A stretch of DNA of 32,826 nucleotides from an uncultured Clostridia bacterium (GCA_947632475.1 CANRPI010000011.1:1-32826), one strand, 5' to 3'; shown: positions 8,381 through 16,581, numbered from the stretch's first letter. Numbers and translations: made by a program. Notes: generated by a model from the sequence alone, not told the origin.

Positions 8381-8412
8381 AGCAGGAGAGAAGTAATTAA
8401 ATCTTTCCTGCT
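8381..8412. terminator. Bidirectional terminator between convergent genes
   Basis: Ten-bp stem (AGCAGGAGAG 8381-8390 / CTTTCCTGCT 8403-8412, one wobble pair), 12-nt loop, followed by a T-rich tail on the plus strand and preceded by an A run (a T run on the minus strand). It serves the gene ending at 8373 and porB ending at 8420. Confidence 0.8.
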
Positions 8413-8419
8413 TTTCTTT

Positions 8420-9373
8420 TTATTCTTTATTAGTAATTTCTTCTAAATCTAAAAGCTCTTGCCATCTATCATCAACTTCTTTTTGAAAATCTTCTATCAT
8501 CCATTCATTACCAGGTTTAAACATATGTCTAAATCTTTTTTGAGGTTTCAAAAATTCTTCAACTGGCAATTTTTTTGCTGGTTTATAATTTATTTTATAT
8601 TTACCATCAATAACTTCATACAAAGGCCAATAACAAGTTTCAACAGCTAACTTATTAATTTGCATTAACATGTCAGTAGGGTAACCCCAACCTCTAGGGC
8701 AAGGAGTCATAATATTTAAAAATGTAGGACCTTCTGTATATATAGCTTTTTCAGATTTTTCATATAAATCTTTAAAATTCATATAACCAATAGTTTGTGC
8801 TACATATGGTAAGTGATGACCAACCATAATTTTAGTTAAATCTTTTCTAGATTGCATTTTTCCAGGAATTACTTTTCCAGCAGGAGAAGTAGTGGTATCT
8901 GAAAATTTTGGAGTTGCAGAAGAACGTTGAATACCAGTATTCATATATGCTCCATTATCATAACATACATAAACCATATCATGTCCACGTTCCATAGCAC
9001 CTGATAAACTTTGAATTCCTATATCATAAGTTCCACCATCTCCACCAAATGCAATAAATTTTGTTTCACCACTTTTTGGTAATTTTCCTTGCTTTTTCAT
9101 AGAACGATAAGCAGCTTCTGCACCAGATAAAGTAGCAGCAGCACATTCAAAAGCTGTATGTATAAAAGAATCTGTCCATGCTGTATAAGGATATATAAAT
9201 GTAGAAACTTCCATACAACCAGTAGCATTTGCAATTACTGCATGGTCTTCAGGCTTTAATGCTCTTAAAACCATTCTAGCAGCAGGAGGAGCGCCACAAC
9301 CAGCACACATTCTATGTCCAGCAGTAAATCTTGAAGGTTTATTTCCAACTATTTCTTTTACATTATAAGGCAT
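8420..9373 (-). CDS. porB: 2-oxoacid:ferredoxin oxidoreductase beta subunit (PorB, TPP-binding)
   Basis: Beta subunit of pyruvate (or related 2-oxoacid):ferredoxin oxidoreductase, which converts pyruvate, CoA and oxidised ferredoxin to acetyl-CoA, CO2 and reduced ferredoxin in the cytoplasm. The 317-aa protein shows the Cys cluster MCAGCGAPPAARM near residues 22-34, the thiamine-diphosphate motif starting GGDGGTYDIG (about 109-118) and ending in the YDNGAYMNTG stretch, and PCPRGWGYP near 223, which contains another cluster Cys. Length fits the four-subunit enzyme type. ATG is preceded by AGGAGG inside the end of porA, with 1 bp between the two genes. It is last in the operon. Substrate (pyruvate versus another 2-oxoacid) cannot be fixed from sequence alone. 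Confidence 0.92.
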   Translation of the reverse strand: MPYNVKEIVGNKPSRFTAGHRMCAGCGAPPAARMVLRALKPEDHAVIANATGCMEVSTFIYPYTAWTDSFIHTAFECAAATLSGAEAAYRSMKKQGKLPKSGETKFIAFGGDGGTYDIGIQSLSGAMERGHDMVYVCYDNGAYMNTGIQRSSATPKFSDTTTSPAGKVIPGKMQSRKDLTKIMVGHHLPYVAQTIGYMNFKDLYEKSEKAIYTEGPTFLNIMTPCPRGWGYPTDMLMQINKLAVETCYWPLYEVIDGKYKINYKPAKKLPVEEFLKPQKRFRHMFKPGNEWMIEDFQKEVDDRWQELLDLEEITNKE

Positions 9374-9374
9374 A

Positions 9375-10565
9375 TTAGTTTTCCTCCTTTCTTAATCCAA
9401 AATATCTATAAGGATTTTCTACATTACCAGTTTTTGCGATTTCTAATAAATCTCTATAAACTTTTTCAATATCATCTGCTTTAGTATCTCTTCCACCAAT
9501 ACCATAAATATAATTTACAGTAGGAACTTGTTTTTTGTTAACATACATAGCTGATGTAACATCTTCAAATAAAGCACCGCCAGCAGCATTTAAAGAATCA
9601 GCTTTATCAAGTACAGCAATAGCTTTTAAATTACTTAGTGCTTCTGCAATTTCCTCAGTAGGGAAAGGTCTAAATACACGAAGTTTTAAAAGACCAGCTT
9701 TAATTCCTTCATTTCTTAACTTATCAACTACAAATTTTGTAGTTCCAGCAGTTGAGTTCATACAAACAATTGCAACTTCTGCATCATCTAATTTATATTC
9801 TTCAAAAAATCCATAGCTTCTGCCAGTCATTTTTTCAAAATCTTTTGCAACTTCTAAAATGACTTTTTTAGCATTTCTCATTGCATCAGCTTGTTGAACT
9901 TTGTGTTCAAATAAATAACTTTGAACATCTAAAGGTCCAATTGCAATCGGTTCATTTTTATTTAATAAATAATGTTCTGGGTGATATTCACCAACAAATT
10001 CTTTTACTTTTTCATCTTCTACTAATTCAATATTTTCAATTGAATGTGAAGTAATAAATCCATCTTGACAAATCATTAATGGAAGTAATACATCTTTATG
10101 TTCTGCAATTCTGTGAGCCATTAAAGTATTATCATATGCTTCTTGGTTATTTTCTGAAAATAGCATAATCCAGCCACTATCACGAACTCCCATTGCATCT
10201 GAATGGTCATTGTGAATATTTAATGGACCTGAAACAGCTCTATTTACTAAAGATAAAACAATAGGTAAACGCAAACTAGATGCTATATAAATCATTTCCC
10301 ACATTAAAGATAATCCATTAGCAGATGTAGCTGTCATTGCTCTTGCACCAGCAGCTTCAGCACCAATACAAGCAGACATAGCACTATGCTCACTTTCAAC
10401 TGCTACAAATTCTGTATCTACTGAACCATTTGCTACAAATGTTGAAAAATATTGTGGAATTTCTGTAGAAGGGGTAATAGGGAAGGCAGCAACTACATCT
10501 GGATTAATTTGTTTCATTGCAGTAGCAGCAGCTTCATTACCACTTAATCTTTCTCTTATACTCAT
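9375..10565 (-). CDS. porA: 2-oxoacid:ferredoxin oxidoreductase alpha subunit (PorA)
   Basis: Alpha subunit, pyrimidine-binding and core domains, of the four-subunit pyruvate:ferredoxin oxidoreductase family. The 396-aa protein begins with the typical GNEAAATAMKQINPDVVAAF and PITPSTEIPQ. It has VAVESEHSAMSACIGAEAAG (the conserved Glu region), TSANGLSLMWEM and SGPLNIHNDHSD, followed by a C-terminal transketolase-C-like domain (about residues 255-380, FRPFPTEEIAEAL). Order and spacing with porD upstream and porB downstream support a single enzyme complex. AAGGAAG precedes the ATG. Confidence 0.93.
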   Translation of the reverse strand: MSIRERLSGNEAAATAMKQINPDVVAAFPITPSTEIPQYFSTFVANGSVDTEFVAVESEHSAMSACIGAEAAGARAMTATSANGLSLMWEMIYIASSLRLPIVLSLVNRAVSGPLNIHNDHSDAMGVRDSGWIMLFSENNQEAYDNTLMAHRIAEHKDVLLPLMICQDGFITSHSIENIELVEDEKVKEFVGEYHPEHYLLNKNEPIAIGPLDVQSYLFEHKVQQADAMRNAKKVILEVAKDFEKMTGRSYGFFEEYKLDDAEVAIVCMNSTAGTTKFVVDKLRNEGIKAGLLKLRVFRPFPTEEIAEALSNLKAIAVLDKADSLNAAGGALFEDVTSAMYVNKKQVPTVNYIYGIGGRDTKADDIEKVYRDLLEIAKTGNVENPYRYFGLRKEEN

Positions 10566-10587
10566 ATTTATTTCTTCCTTTCTATTA

Positions 10588-10881
10588 TTAGCTTTCTTCT
10601 TTCATTTCTATTGCATTAAATGGACATGTTTTAGCACATACTCCACATCCTTTACAATAATCATAATTAAAATCTTTTCTTAAACCTTCTTTTGTTACTG
10701 GTATAGCATCATCTGGACAAACTGGGAAGCAAAGTCCACATTGTTTGCATTTGTCACTTAAAAAAACAGGTCTAACACTTCTCCAATCACCAGTTTTAAA
10801 ATCCCTTGCATTACCAGAATTATATATATTACCACCAATAGTCATTTTTTCCATTGGTGTATTTGAATTTATATTTGTCAT
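10588..10881 (-). CDS. porD: 2-oxoacid:ferredoxin oxidoreductase delta subunit (PorD, 2[4Fe-4S] ferredoxin-like)
   Basis: The 97-aa electron-transfer subunit has two classical [4Fe-4S] motifs, CKQCGLCFPVCP near residues 45-56 and CKGCGVCAKTCP near 75-86, in the C-terminal ferredoxin fold. The N-terminal 35 residues (GGNIYNSGNARDFKTGDWRS) are the usual PorD leader. It overlaps porG by 4 bp (ATGA), showing translational coupling, and AAGGAGG precedes its ATG. It passes electrons from the TPP site of PorB to external ferredoxin. Confidence 0.93.
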   Translation of the reverse strand: MTNINSNTPMEKMTIGGNIYNSGNARDFKTGDWRSVRPVFLSDKCKQCGLCFPVCPDDAIPVTKEGLRKDFNYDYCKGCGVCAKTCPFNAIEMKEES

Positions 10882-11456
10882 ATCTTTTTAACCTCCTTAA
10901 GAGCCATTTCTAAAGCTTTCATATTACCTTCAATAACTTCAGGTTTTTTAGCAAATTTATGCTTAAAAGAACCTTGCATATCTTCTAATAAAGCTTCATC
11001 TGTCATAATTTTACTTACCTTTACAATTGCTGCAAGCATTGGTGTATTTGGAAAATATTTTCCAAGAGCTTCTTGTGATATTTTTCTAGCATCTATTGTA
11101 TAAATATCTCCTTTATAACCTTTTAGTACACTCTTTAAATAATCTTCAGACCTAGTTGTATTAATTACAATTGCACCTGTTTCTTTTAATCCAGCTGTTA
11201 CATCTACAGACTCTAAAAGAGTGTCATCTACAACAACTACATAATCAGGTTCATAAATATTACTATGAATTGTAATAGGAGAAGTGCTAATTCTGTTATA
11301 TGCAGTAATAGGAGCTCCCATTCTTTCAGGACCATATTCAGGAAAGCCTTGAATATATTTACCTGTATTAAATGCAGCATCAGCAAGTAATAATGATGCA
11401 GTTTTTGCACCTTGACCACCTCTGCCGTGCCATCTAATTTCTATTAAGTCTTCCAT
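10878..11456 (-). CDS. porG: 2-oxoacid:ferredoxin oxidoreductase gamma subunit (PorG)
   Basis: Gamma subunit, the CoA-binding-side domain of the four-subunit oxidoreductase. The 192-aa product starts MEDLIEIRWHGRGGQGAKTA, the family signature, and continues with GFPEYGPERMGAPITAYNRI and FPNTPMLAAIVKV. I prefer the ATG at 11456, which follows AGGAGG by 11 bp, over an ATG at 11480 that adds eight residues and lacks a good site. The ribosome-binding site lies inside the last codons of the small ORF at 11461-11637, 4 bp away, so porG is the second gene of the operon. Confidence 0.92.
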   Translation of the reverse strand: MEDLIEIRWHGRGGQGAKTASLLLADAAFNTGKYIQGFPEYGPERMGAPITAYNRISTSPITIHSNIYEPDYVVVVDDTLLESVDVTAGLKETGAIVINTTRSEDYLKSVLKGYKGDIYTIDARKISQEALGKYFPNTPMLAAIVKVSKIMTDEALLEDMQGSFKHKFAKKPEVIEGNMKALEMALKEVKKI

Positions 11457-11460
11457 CTTT

Positions 11461-11637
11461 TTAATTACCTCCTTTTTCATTTTTATCTTTTCGTTCTTTT
11501 TCTTTTGGAATAACTATATGTTTTGGTTTTTTATCATGGTCTTTAGGTATTGCAGATTTTATATTATCATATACAGGTGAAATATCTAAAGTTGAACCAT
11601 CACCAGATACTATTTCTAAATCTTTCTTATCTTCCAT
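11461..11637 (-). CDS. Small conserved-looking ORF at the head of the por operon (58 aa)
   Basis: A 58-codon reading frame (MEDKKDLEIVSGDG... ending NEKGGN) with GGAGG 6 bp before its ATG and a promoter at 11666-11694. Its stop is 4 bp before porG and its last codons carry the porG ribosome-binding site, so the two are translationally linked. The protein is soluble, with an N-terminal half containing SGDGSTLDISPVYDNIKSAI, then a Lys-rich tail (IPKDHDKKPKHIVIPKEKER). I do not know its function; position suggests a regulatory or accessory role with the oxidoreductase. It could instead be a leader ORF whose main job is coupling. Confidence 0.8.
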   Translation of the reverse strand: MEDKKDLEIVSGDGSTLDISPVYDNIKSAIPKDHDKKPKHIVIPKEKERKDKNEKGGN

Positions 11638-11665
11638 ATCATACCTCCAATATTAATTTAAAAAA

Positions 11666-11694
11666 ATATTATCATATTGAAAGTAAAAGTGCAA
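11666..11694 (-). promoter_or_regulatory. Sigma-A-type promoter of the por operon
   Basis: On the minus strand, TTGCAC (11694-11689), 17-bp spacer, TAATAT (11671-11666), 29 bp before the ATG of the small ORF. Confidence 0.6.
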
Positions 11695-11726
11695 GAAAAT
11701 TTGTAAAAAAATATGATATGTGATGT

Positions 11727-11755
11727 TTGATTTTATAAAAAAAATATGATAAAAT
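11727..11755 (+). promoter_or_regulatory. Sigma-A-type promoter of scpB
   Basis: TTGATT (11727-11732), 17-bp spacer, TAAAAT (11750-11755), 48 bp before the GTG start at 11804. It is divergent from the por promoter 33 bp away. Confidence 0.55.
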
Positions 11756-11803
11756 GTAAAACATAAATATTTAGAATCAAACAATATGAAAGGACTGAAA
11801 AAT

Positions 11804-12433
11804 GTGGAAATTGAAAAAACAAAAGCTATAATAGAAGCAATACTATTTGCAGCAGGTAGAGCAGTAGAAATAAATGAACTTGTCTTAGTATTAGAGATAG
11901 CAAAAGAAGATATAGAAAATATAATAAGAAAAATGCAAGAAGAATATAAAGCAGAAAATAAAGGAATAGAATTAATAAAAGTAAATAACATGTATCAATT
12001 ATGCACAAAAAAAGAATTACATGAATATATATATCCAATATTAGATAAAAGAGCAAAGCCAAACTTATCAAATGCAGCATTAGAAACATTAGCAATAATA
12101 GCATATAATCCAAAAATAACAAGAGCAGAAATAGAGGCAATAAGAGGTGTTTCAGCAGATGCATGTGTATATAAATTATTAGAATATGGTTTAGTTCAAG
12201 AAGCTGGAAAATCTGATTTACCAGGTAAACCAATGTCATATAAAACAACAAATGAATTTTTAAAAATGTTTGGATATACGTCACTTGAAGAACTACCAGA
12301 ATTACCAAGATATAAATTAGATGAAAACCAGCAAATAGTAATAGATGATTTAATAGAAGAAGATGAAAAAGAAGAAACAAATAAAAAAGAAGAAATAAAT
12401 ATGGAGGCTCCAGAACCCGCAAGGGAAGGCTAA
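11804..12433 (+). CDS. scpB: Segregation and condensation protein ScpB
   Basis: ScpB, the winged-helix kleisin partner of the bacterial SMC complex for chromosome condensation and segregation. The product (209 aa from the GTG) contains the family signatures IIEAILFAAGRAVEI, NAALETLAIIAYNPKITRAE, IRGVSADACVYKLLEYGLV and FLKMFGYTSLEELPEL. The GTG at 11804 is chosen because AAAGGA (11789-11794) lies 9 bp upstream and ScpB proteins usually start just before this point; an ATG at 11786 is the alternative. scpA, often adjacent, is not in the window. The acidic tail ends in EAPEPAREG, encoded by an abrupt GC-rich patch (12401-12433), after which the same frame continues open to 12496, so the stop may have been introduced by an insertion. 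Confidence 0.92.
   Translation: MEIEKTKAIIEAILFAAGRAVEINELVLVLEIAKEDIENIIRKMQEEYKAENKGIELIKVNNMYQLCTKKELHEYIYPILDKRAKPNLSNAALETLAIIAYNPKITRAEIEAIRGVSADACVYKLLEYGLVQEAGKSDLPGKPMSYKTTNEFLKMFGYTSLEELPELPRYKLDENQQIVIDDLIEEDEKEETNKKEEINMEAPEPAREG
12401..12433 (+). other. GC-rich patch at the 3' end of scpB
   Basis: About 30 bp of visibly GC-rich sequence (containing CCCGCAAGGG, a 3-bp stem with a GNRA-type loop) set in a strongly AT-rich stretch. It is flanked by similar sequences (AAGAAGAAATAAAT before, AAGAAGAAAATAAAT after). It supplies the present stop codon; the same frame downstream is open for 20 more codons (12434-12493, stop 12494-12496). Confidence 0.45.
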
Positions 12434-12523
12434 GAAGAAAATAAATTAAAAGAAAACGAAATAAATTTAATAAAGAAAGTAGAATATCATATCTAAATAT
12501 AATAATGAAAGGAAAATGAAAAA

Positions 12524-13963
12524 ATGAGTAACAAAAAAGAATTTGTAAAAGAAATAGCAAACATAGATGAAGATTTTACACAATGGTATACAGATGTGGT
12601 TTTAAAGGCAGAATTAGCAGACTATACAGAAGTAAAAGGATTTGTAGCAATAAGACCATATGGATATGCAATATGGGAGAAAATACAAGAATATACAGAC
12701 AAAAAATTTAAAGAACATGGAGTAAAAAATGTTTCAATGCCATTACTTATTCCAGAAAATTTATTAAACAAAGAAAAACAGCATGTAGAAGGTTTTGCAC
12801 CAGAAGTAGCATGGGTAACTGTTGGAGGAGAAGAAAAACTTGAAGAAAGAATGTGCATAAGACCTACATCAGAAACACTTTTCTCAACAATGTATTCTAA
12901 ATGGCTAAATTCATGGAGAGATTTACCATACTTATATAATCAATGGTGTAGTGTATTAAGATGGGAAAAAGAAACAAGACCATTTTTACGTTCAAGAGAA
13001 TTTTTATGGCAAGAAGGGCACACAATTCATGAAACAGCAGAAGAAGCAAAACAATTTACAAGAGACATCTTAGATATATATGTAGATGTAGTTGAAAATT
13101 TACTAGCAATACCAAGTATAAAAGGAAGAAAAACTGAAAAAGAGCAATTTGCTGGTACAGAAGCAACTTACACAGTAGAAACATTAACACATGATGGAAG
13201 AGCACTACAAAGTGGAACTTCACACTATCTAGGACAAAACTTTACAACCCCATTTGATGTAAAATTCCAAAATAGAGATGGGGAGCAAGAATATGCATAT
13301 CAAACATCATGGGGAATAAGCACAAGACTAATAGGAGCAGTAATAATGTCACATGGAGACAATAGAGGACTAAAATTACCACCAAAAGTAGCACCAATAC
13401 AAGCTGTAATAGTTCCAATAGCACAACAAAAAGGAAATGTACTAGAAGTAGCAGAAAAATTAAAAGAAAAATTAAGCAAAAAATTCAGAATTGAGTTAGA
13501 CAAAAGAGATAACTACACAGTAGGATATAAATTCAACGAATGGGAAATGAAAGGAGTACCAGTAAGAATTGAATTTGGACCAAAAGAAATAGAAAATGGA
13601 GAAGTAATACTAAGCAGAAGAGACAACTTTGAAAAGATAACAGTAAAATTAGAAGAAATAGAAGAAAACTTAGAAAAATTACTAGAAGATATACAACAAT
13701 CAATGTATAACTCATGCAAAAAAAGAATGGAAGAAAAAACAACAATTGCGTACAACATGGAAGAACTTGAAAGAAACTTAAATGAAAATCAAGGATTTGT
13801 AAAAACAATGTGGTGTGGTTCAAGAGAATGTGAAGATAAAGTAAAAGAAAGAACAGGAGCACCATCAAGATGTATGCCATTTGAGCAAGAACATTTATCA
13901 GACACATGTGTATGCTGTGGAAAAAAAGCAGAAAAAATGGTAGTTTGGGGCAAACAATATTAA
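12524..13963 (+). CDS. proS: Prolyl-tRNA synthetase, archaeal/eukaryote-type
   Basis: Class II aminoacyl-tRNA synthetase that charges tRNA-Pro. The 479-aa length, lack of the YbaK-like editing insertion and the C-terminal zinc-type domain place it in the short archaeal/eukaryote-like ProS group. Visible motifs: [18 protein letters not shown], motif 2 [20 protein letters not shown] (about 145-164), motif 3 [17 protein letters not shown] (about 275-291), then an anticodon-binding domain. The C-terminal metal site has Cys residues in [10 protein letters not shown] and TCVCCGKK and ends with the typical Tyr (WGKQY). AAAGGA lies upstream of the ATG; probably co-transcribed with scpB. Confidence 0.96.
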   Translation: MSNKKEFVKEIANIDEDFTQWYTDVVLKAELADYTEVKGFVAIRPYGYAIWEKIQEYTDKKFKEHGVKNVSMPLLIPENLLNKEKQHVEGFAPEVAWVTVGGEEKLEERMCIRPTSETLFSTMYSKWLNSWRDLPYLYNQWCSVLRWEKETRPFLRSREFLWQEGHTIHETAEEAKQFTRDILDIYVDVVENLLAIPSIKGRKTEKEQFAGTEATYTVETLTHDGRALQSGTSHYLGQNFTTPFDVKFQNRDGEQEYAYQTSWGISTRLIGAVIMSHGDNRGLKLPPKVAPIQAVIVPIAQQKGNVLEVAEKLKEKLSKKFRIELDKRDNYTVGYKFNEWEMKGVPVRIEFGPKEIENGEVILSRRDNFEKITVKLEEIEENLEKLLEDIQQSMYNSCKKRMEEKTTIAYNMEELERNLNENQGFVKTMWCGSRECEDKVKERTGAPSRCMPFEQEHLSDTCVCCGKKAEKMVVWGKQY

Positions 13964-13982
13964 AAAAAGTGTAGATTATAAG

Positions 13983-14059
13983 AGAAAGTAGACACAATTA
14001 AAAAATGTATATTATAAAGTGAAAGTAGACACAAAAAATAAAGTGTTTACTTTCATTTT
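13983..14059 (+). terminator. Direct repeat and hairpin after proS
   Basis: The motif GAAAGTAGACACAA occurs twice (about 13984-13997 and 14021-14034). The second copy forms the left arm of a 17-bp inverted repeat (14016-14032 / 14043-14059, two mismatches allowing wobble pairs) with a 10-nt loop. The T tract is short, so termination is likely but not certain. Confidence 0.5.
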
Positions 14060-14164
14060 ATAGTTTCAATTATAAAAAATTAAAATTTAGTTAGATAAAA
14101 ATAATTTCGAAAAAATAAGAAAAGAAAAACTTAAAAAATAGAAAAGAAAAATTTATAAAAACAC

Positions 14165-14193
14165 TTGCAAATTTTTCCATTTTATGATTTAAT
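14165..14193 (+). promoter_or_regulatory. Possible promoter in a 380-bp AT-rich gap
   Basis: TTGCAA (14165-14170), 17-bp spacer, TTTAAT (14188-14193). The surrounding gap 13964-14347 otherwise holds only the hairpin at 13983-14059 and featureless A/T runs. Confidence 0.4.
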
Positions 14194-14347
14194 ATATCTT
14201 AAATTTCAAAAAATTATTTTCATATGCATTTTAATTACAGCAAAATAAAATTAATTCTAAAAAAATCCAAAGTGAAAAAGAAAAAAGGGGTAAAAAGGCT
14301 AAAAAATTAACCTTTTATTAATAATGCTAAAAATAAGGAGGTACATA

Positions 14348-14932
14348 TTGAAAAAATTTACATATATGGACTATATAAAAGCTATACACAATTTAAATTT
14401 AAATTCAACCTTAAAATTTAATGAAGAAAATACAAATTACATAATAAACAAAGACAATAAAGTAAAAAAAGACTACATTATAGAAATATTAAAAAATAAA
14501 AAAGAAATGGCTTATTTTATTAACAAATTTTTAAAATTTAAAGAAAAAATTTTAGCAGAAGAATTAATACAAGTAAAAAATAATGCAATACAAAATAACA
14601 ACAATTTAAACACAATTATATATAAACAAAAAGGAAAAGAAATATTTTTTTTAGTAGCACATACAAAAGAAATAAAAAAAGAAACATCTTATATTATGCT
14701 AAATAACAGTATAGAAATTTTGCAGCAATGGACTAAAAATAAAAAAAATAATGGTAAAAAACCAATAGTAATACCAATTGTCTTATATACTGGAAAGAAA
14801 AAAGTAAAAAATGTTGAACCTTTAAAATATAACAGTATAGGAGGTTACGAATTTGAAAATTTTGAAATGACATTTGAGTTTAATTTAATAGATGCAAGAA
14901 ATATACTAAATGAATATTTAGAGAATTTATAA
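14348..14932 (+). CDS. Rpn/PD-(D/E)XK-type putative nuclease (divergent, short)
   Basis: The product (194 aa from the TTG) resembles the Rpn/Transposase_31 family of recombination-promoting nucleases in its central pattern: an EIFFLVAHTKEIKKETSYIM strand-helix unit, then a helix (IEILQQWTKN) and KKPIVIPIVLYTGKKK, the strand-turn typical of that family. The usual Glu-X-Gln/His-Ser catalytic segment after the first strand reads VAHTKE here, so catalysis is doubtful. It is shorter than most members (about 250-320 aa). TTG at 14348 is chosen because AGGAGG (14336-14341) lies 6 bp upstream; an ATG at 14324 precedes that site. Very Lys/Asn-rich. It could also be a divergent host protein. Confidence 0.5.
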   Translation: MKKFTYMDYIKAIHNLNLNSTLKFNEENTNYIINKDNKVKKDYIIEILKNKKEMAYFINKFLKFKEKILAEELIQVKNNAIQNNNNLNTIIYKQKGKEIFFLVAHTKEIKKETSYIMLNNSIEILQQWTKNKKNNGKKPIVIPIVLYTGKKKVKNVEPLKYNSIGGYEFENFEMTFEFNLIDARNILNEYLENL

Positions 14933-14945
14933 AGAAAAAGCACTT

Positions 14946-14999
14946 CTTTCAGTAATTTAACATAAAATGTAATAGGCATATAAATTTTATTACTGAAAG
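14946..14999 (+). promoter_or_regulatory. Inverted repeat that pairs with the ribosome-binding site of the ABC ATPase gene
   Basis: Perfect 11-bp arms CTTTCAGTAAT (14946-14956) and ATTACTGAAAG (14989-14999), separated by 32 nt. The right arm contains most of the ribosome-binding site GAAAGGA of the gene at 15010. Folding would sequester translation initiation; an operator role is also possible. Confidence 0.45.
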
Positions 15000-15009
15000 G
15001 ATGGTTGAT

Positions 15010-15777
15010 ATGGAAACTGTATTAGAAGTTAAAAATATAAGTAAAAAATATCAAAACAAAGAAGGAGAAGTTTTAGCACTTAAAAATGTAAATTTTAGAG
15101 TAAAGGAAGGGGAGTTTTTAAGCATAATAGGTCCAAGTGGATGTGGAAAATCAACTCTTCTTTCAATTATTGCAGGTTTAGAAGAAAAGACAACTGGAGA
15201 AATATATATAGAAGGAGAAAAAATAACAAAAATATCACCTAAAATAGGGTATATGCTACAAAGAGATTGTCTTTTAGAATGGAGGACAATATTAAGCAAT
15301 ACTATGTTTGGGCTAGAAATAAAGGGGAAAAAAGATAAAGAGTCAAAAGAATATGTAGAAGGTTTACTAAAAAAATATAATTTATATGAATTTAGAAATA
15401 AATATCCTTCAGAATTGTCAGGAGGTATGAGACAAAGAGCAGCTTTAATTAGGACATTAGCAGTTAAACCTAAAATACTGTTATTAGATGAAGCATTTTC
15501 TGCTTTAGATTATCAAACCAGAATAATGGTAACAAATGATATATATGAAATTTTAAGAAAAGAAAAAATAACAGCAATAATAGTTACACATGATATATCA
15601 GAAGCAATAAGTATGTCAGATAGAATTTTAGTACTTAGCAAAAGGCCAGGAACAATAAAAGATATTCACAAAATTAACTTTGATATAGAAAATAGAACTC
15701 CACTTACTACAAGAGAAAGCCCTAAATTTAGTATATATTTTAATACTTTATGGAAGGAGCTAGGTTCAAATGAGTAA
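15010..15777 (+). CDS. ABC transporter ATP-binding protein (SsuB/TauB/NrtD-like)
   Basis: Nucleotide-binding subunit of an uptake ABC transporter of the nitrate/sulfonate/taurine/pyrimidine-precursor class. The 255-aa product has Walker A GPSGCGKST (about 39-47), a Q-loop in MLQRDCLLEWRTI, the signature LSGGMRQR (about 136-143), Walker B ILLLDEAFSALD and the H-loop IVTHD. The ending with SKRPGTIKDI is typical of this class. ATG at 15010 fits AAAGGA 8 bp upstream; the ATG at 15001 overlaps that site. It overlaps the permease gene by 8 bp. No substrate-binding protein lies in the window, so the substrate cannot be assigned. Confidence 0.9.
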   Translation: METVLEVKNISKKYQNKEGEVLALKNVNFRVKEGEFLSIIGPSGCGKSTLLSIIAGLEEKTTGEIYIEGEKITKISPKIGYMLQRDCLLEWRTILSNTMFGLEIKGKKDKESKEYVEGLLKKYNLYEFRNKYPSELSGGMRQRAALIRTLAVKPKILLLDEAFSALDYQTRIMVTNDIYEILRKEKITAIIVTHDISEAISMSDRILVLSKRPGTIKDIHKINFDIENRTPLTTRESPKFSIYFNTLWKELGSNE

Positions 15778-16581
15778 ATTAATAATTTCTGATGAAAGAA
15801 AAAAATATATAAAAAAAGTAAAACGAAACAAAAAATTAGTATTATTAACACAAATAATATTATTAATACTATTTTTAGGAATATGGGAAATTCTAGCTAA
15901 AAAGCAAATAATAGATAGTTTTATAACAAGTCAACCAAGTAAAATTTTTAAAACTTTTATGAGTTTAGGCTCAGAAGGTTTATTAAAACACATAGGAGTT
16001 ACAGTTTATGAAACAGTTGTAGGATTTTTACTTGGAACAATTATAGGAATTATAATTGCAATAATTCTATGGTGGTCAGAATTTTTATCAAAAGTTTTTG
16101 ATCCATATTTGGTAGTTTTAAATAGTTTACCAAAAGTAGCATTACGGACCAATTATAATAATATGGGTTGGTGCTGGTACACCAGCAATAATTGTAATGG
16201 CAATTGCAATTTCACTTATAGTAACAATTTTAGAAAACTTAAATGGTTTCTTAAGAACAGATAAAGAAGTTATAAAAATGGGAAAAACCTTTAATGCAAC
16301 TAAATGGCAGATATTAACAAAAATAGTAATACCAGCTAATTTATCAACTTTTATAAATTCATTAAAAGTAAATATAGGGTTATCTTTAGTTGGTGTAATA
16401 TCAGGAGAATTTTTAGTTTCAAAAGCAGGACTTCGGTTATTTAATTGTATATGGAGGGCAAGTATTTAAACTAGATTTAGTAATGACAAGTGTAATAATT
16501 TTAGGAATTGTAGCTGGAATCATGTATTTAGCAGTATTATTACTTGAAAAAATGATTAAAAAATCAAAAAGGATGTCTTAA
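15770..16581 (+). CDS. ABC transporter permease (SsuC-like), frame broken by two +1 shifts at CGG codons
   Basis: Inner-membrane permease of the BPD_transp_1 family partnering the ATPase at 15010. Frame 1 (15770-16144) covers the N-terminus, several membrane segments and LNSLPKVAL. Frame 2 (16146-16433) begins GPIIIIWVGAGTPA and holds the EAA loop (KMGKTFNATKWQILTKIVIP). Frame 3 (16435-16578) begins GYLIVYGGQVFKLDLV and ends at TAA 16579-16581. Skipping one C at 16145 and one at 16434 yields a continuous 269-aa protein of normal length with family-typical joins (VALGP, AGLGYLI). Each extra C forms an in-frame CGG codon. I saw no other damage, which argues against an old pseudogene. Alternatives are sequencing error or recent inactivation. 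Confidence 0.85.
16145..16147 (+). other. +1 frame-break site 1, in-frame CGG (permease)
   Basis: Frame 0 reads GCA TTA CGG; the protein is restored by skipping C16145 and reading GGA CCA ATT (Gly-Pro-Ile). Confidence 0.75.
16434..16436 (+). other. +1 frame-break site 2, in-frame CGG (permease)
   Basis: The second frame reads GGA CTT CGG; the protein is restored by skipping C16434 and reading GGT TAT TTA (Gly-Tyr-Leu), giving the family motif GLGYLI. Confidence 0.75.

Noticed and set aside
11826..12560. A long open frame on the minus strand across scpB
   Set aside because: Leu/Phe-rich antisense shadow of an AT-rich plus-strand gene; no ribosome-binding site and scpB is unmistakable.
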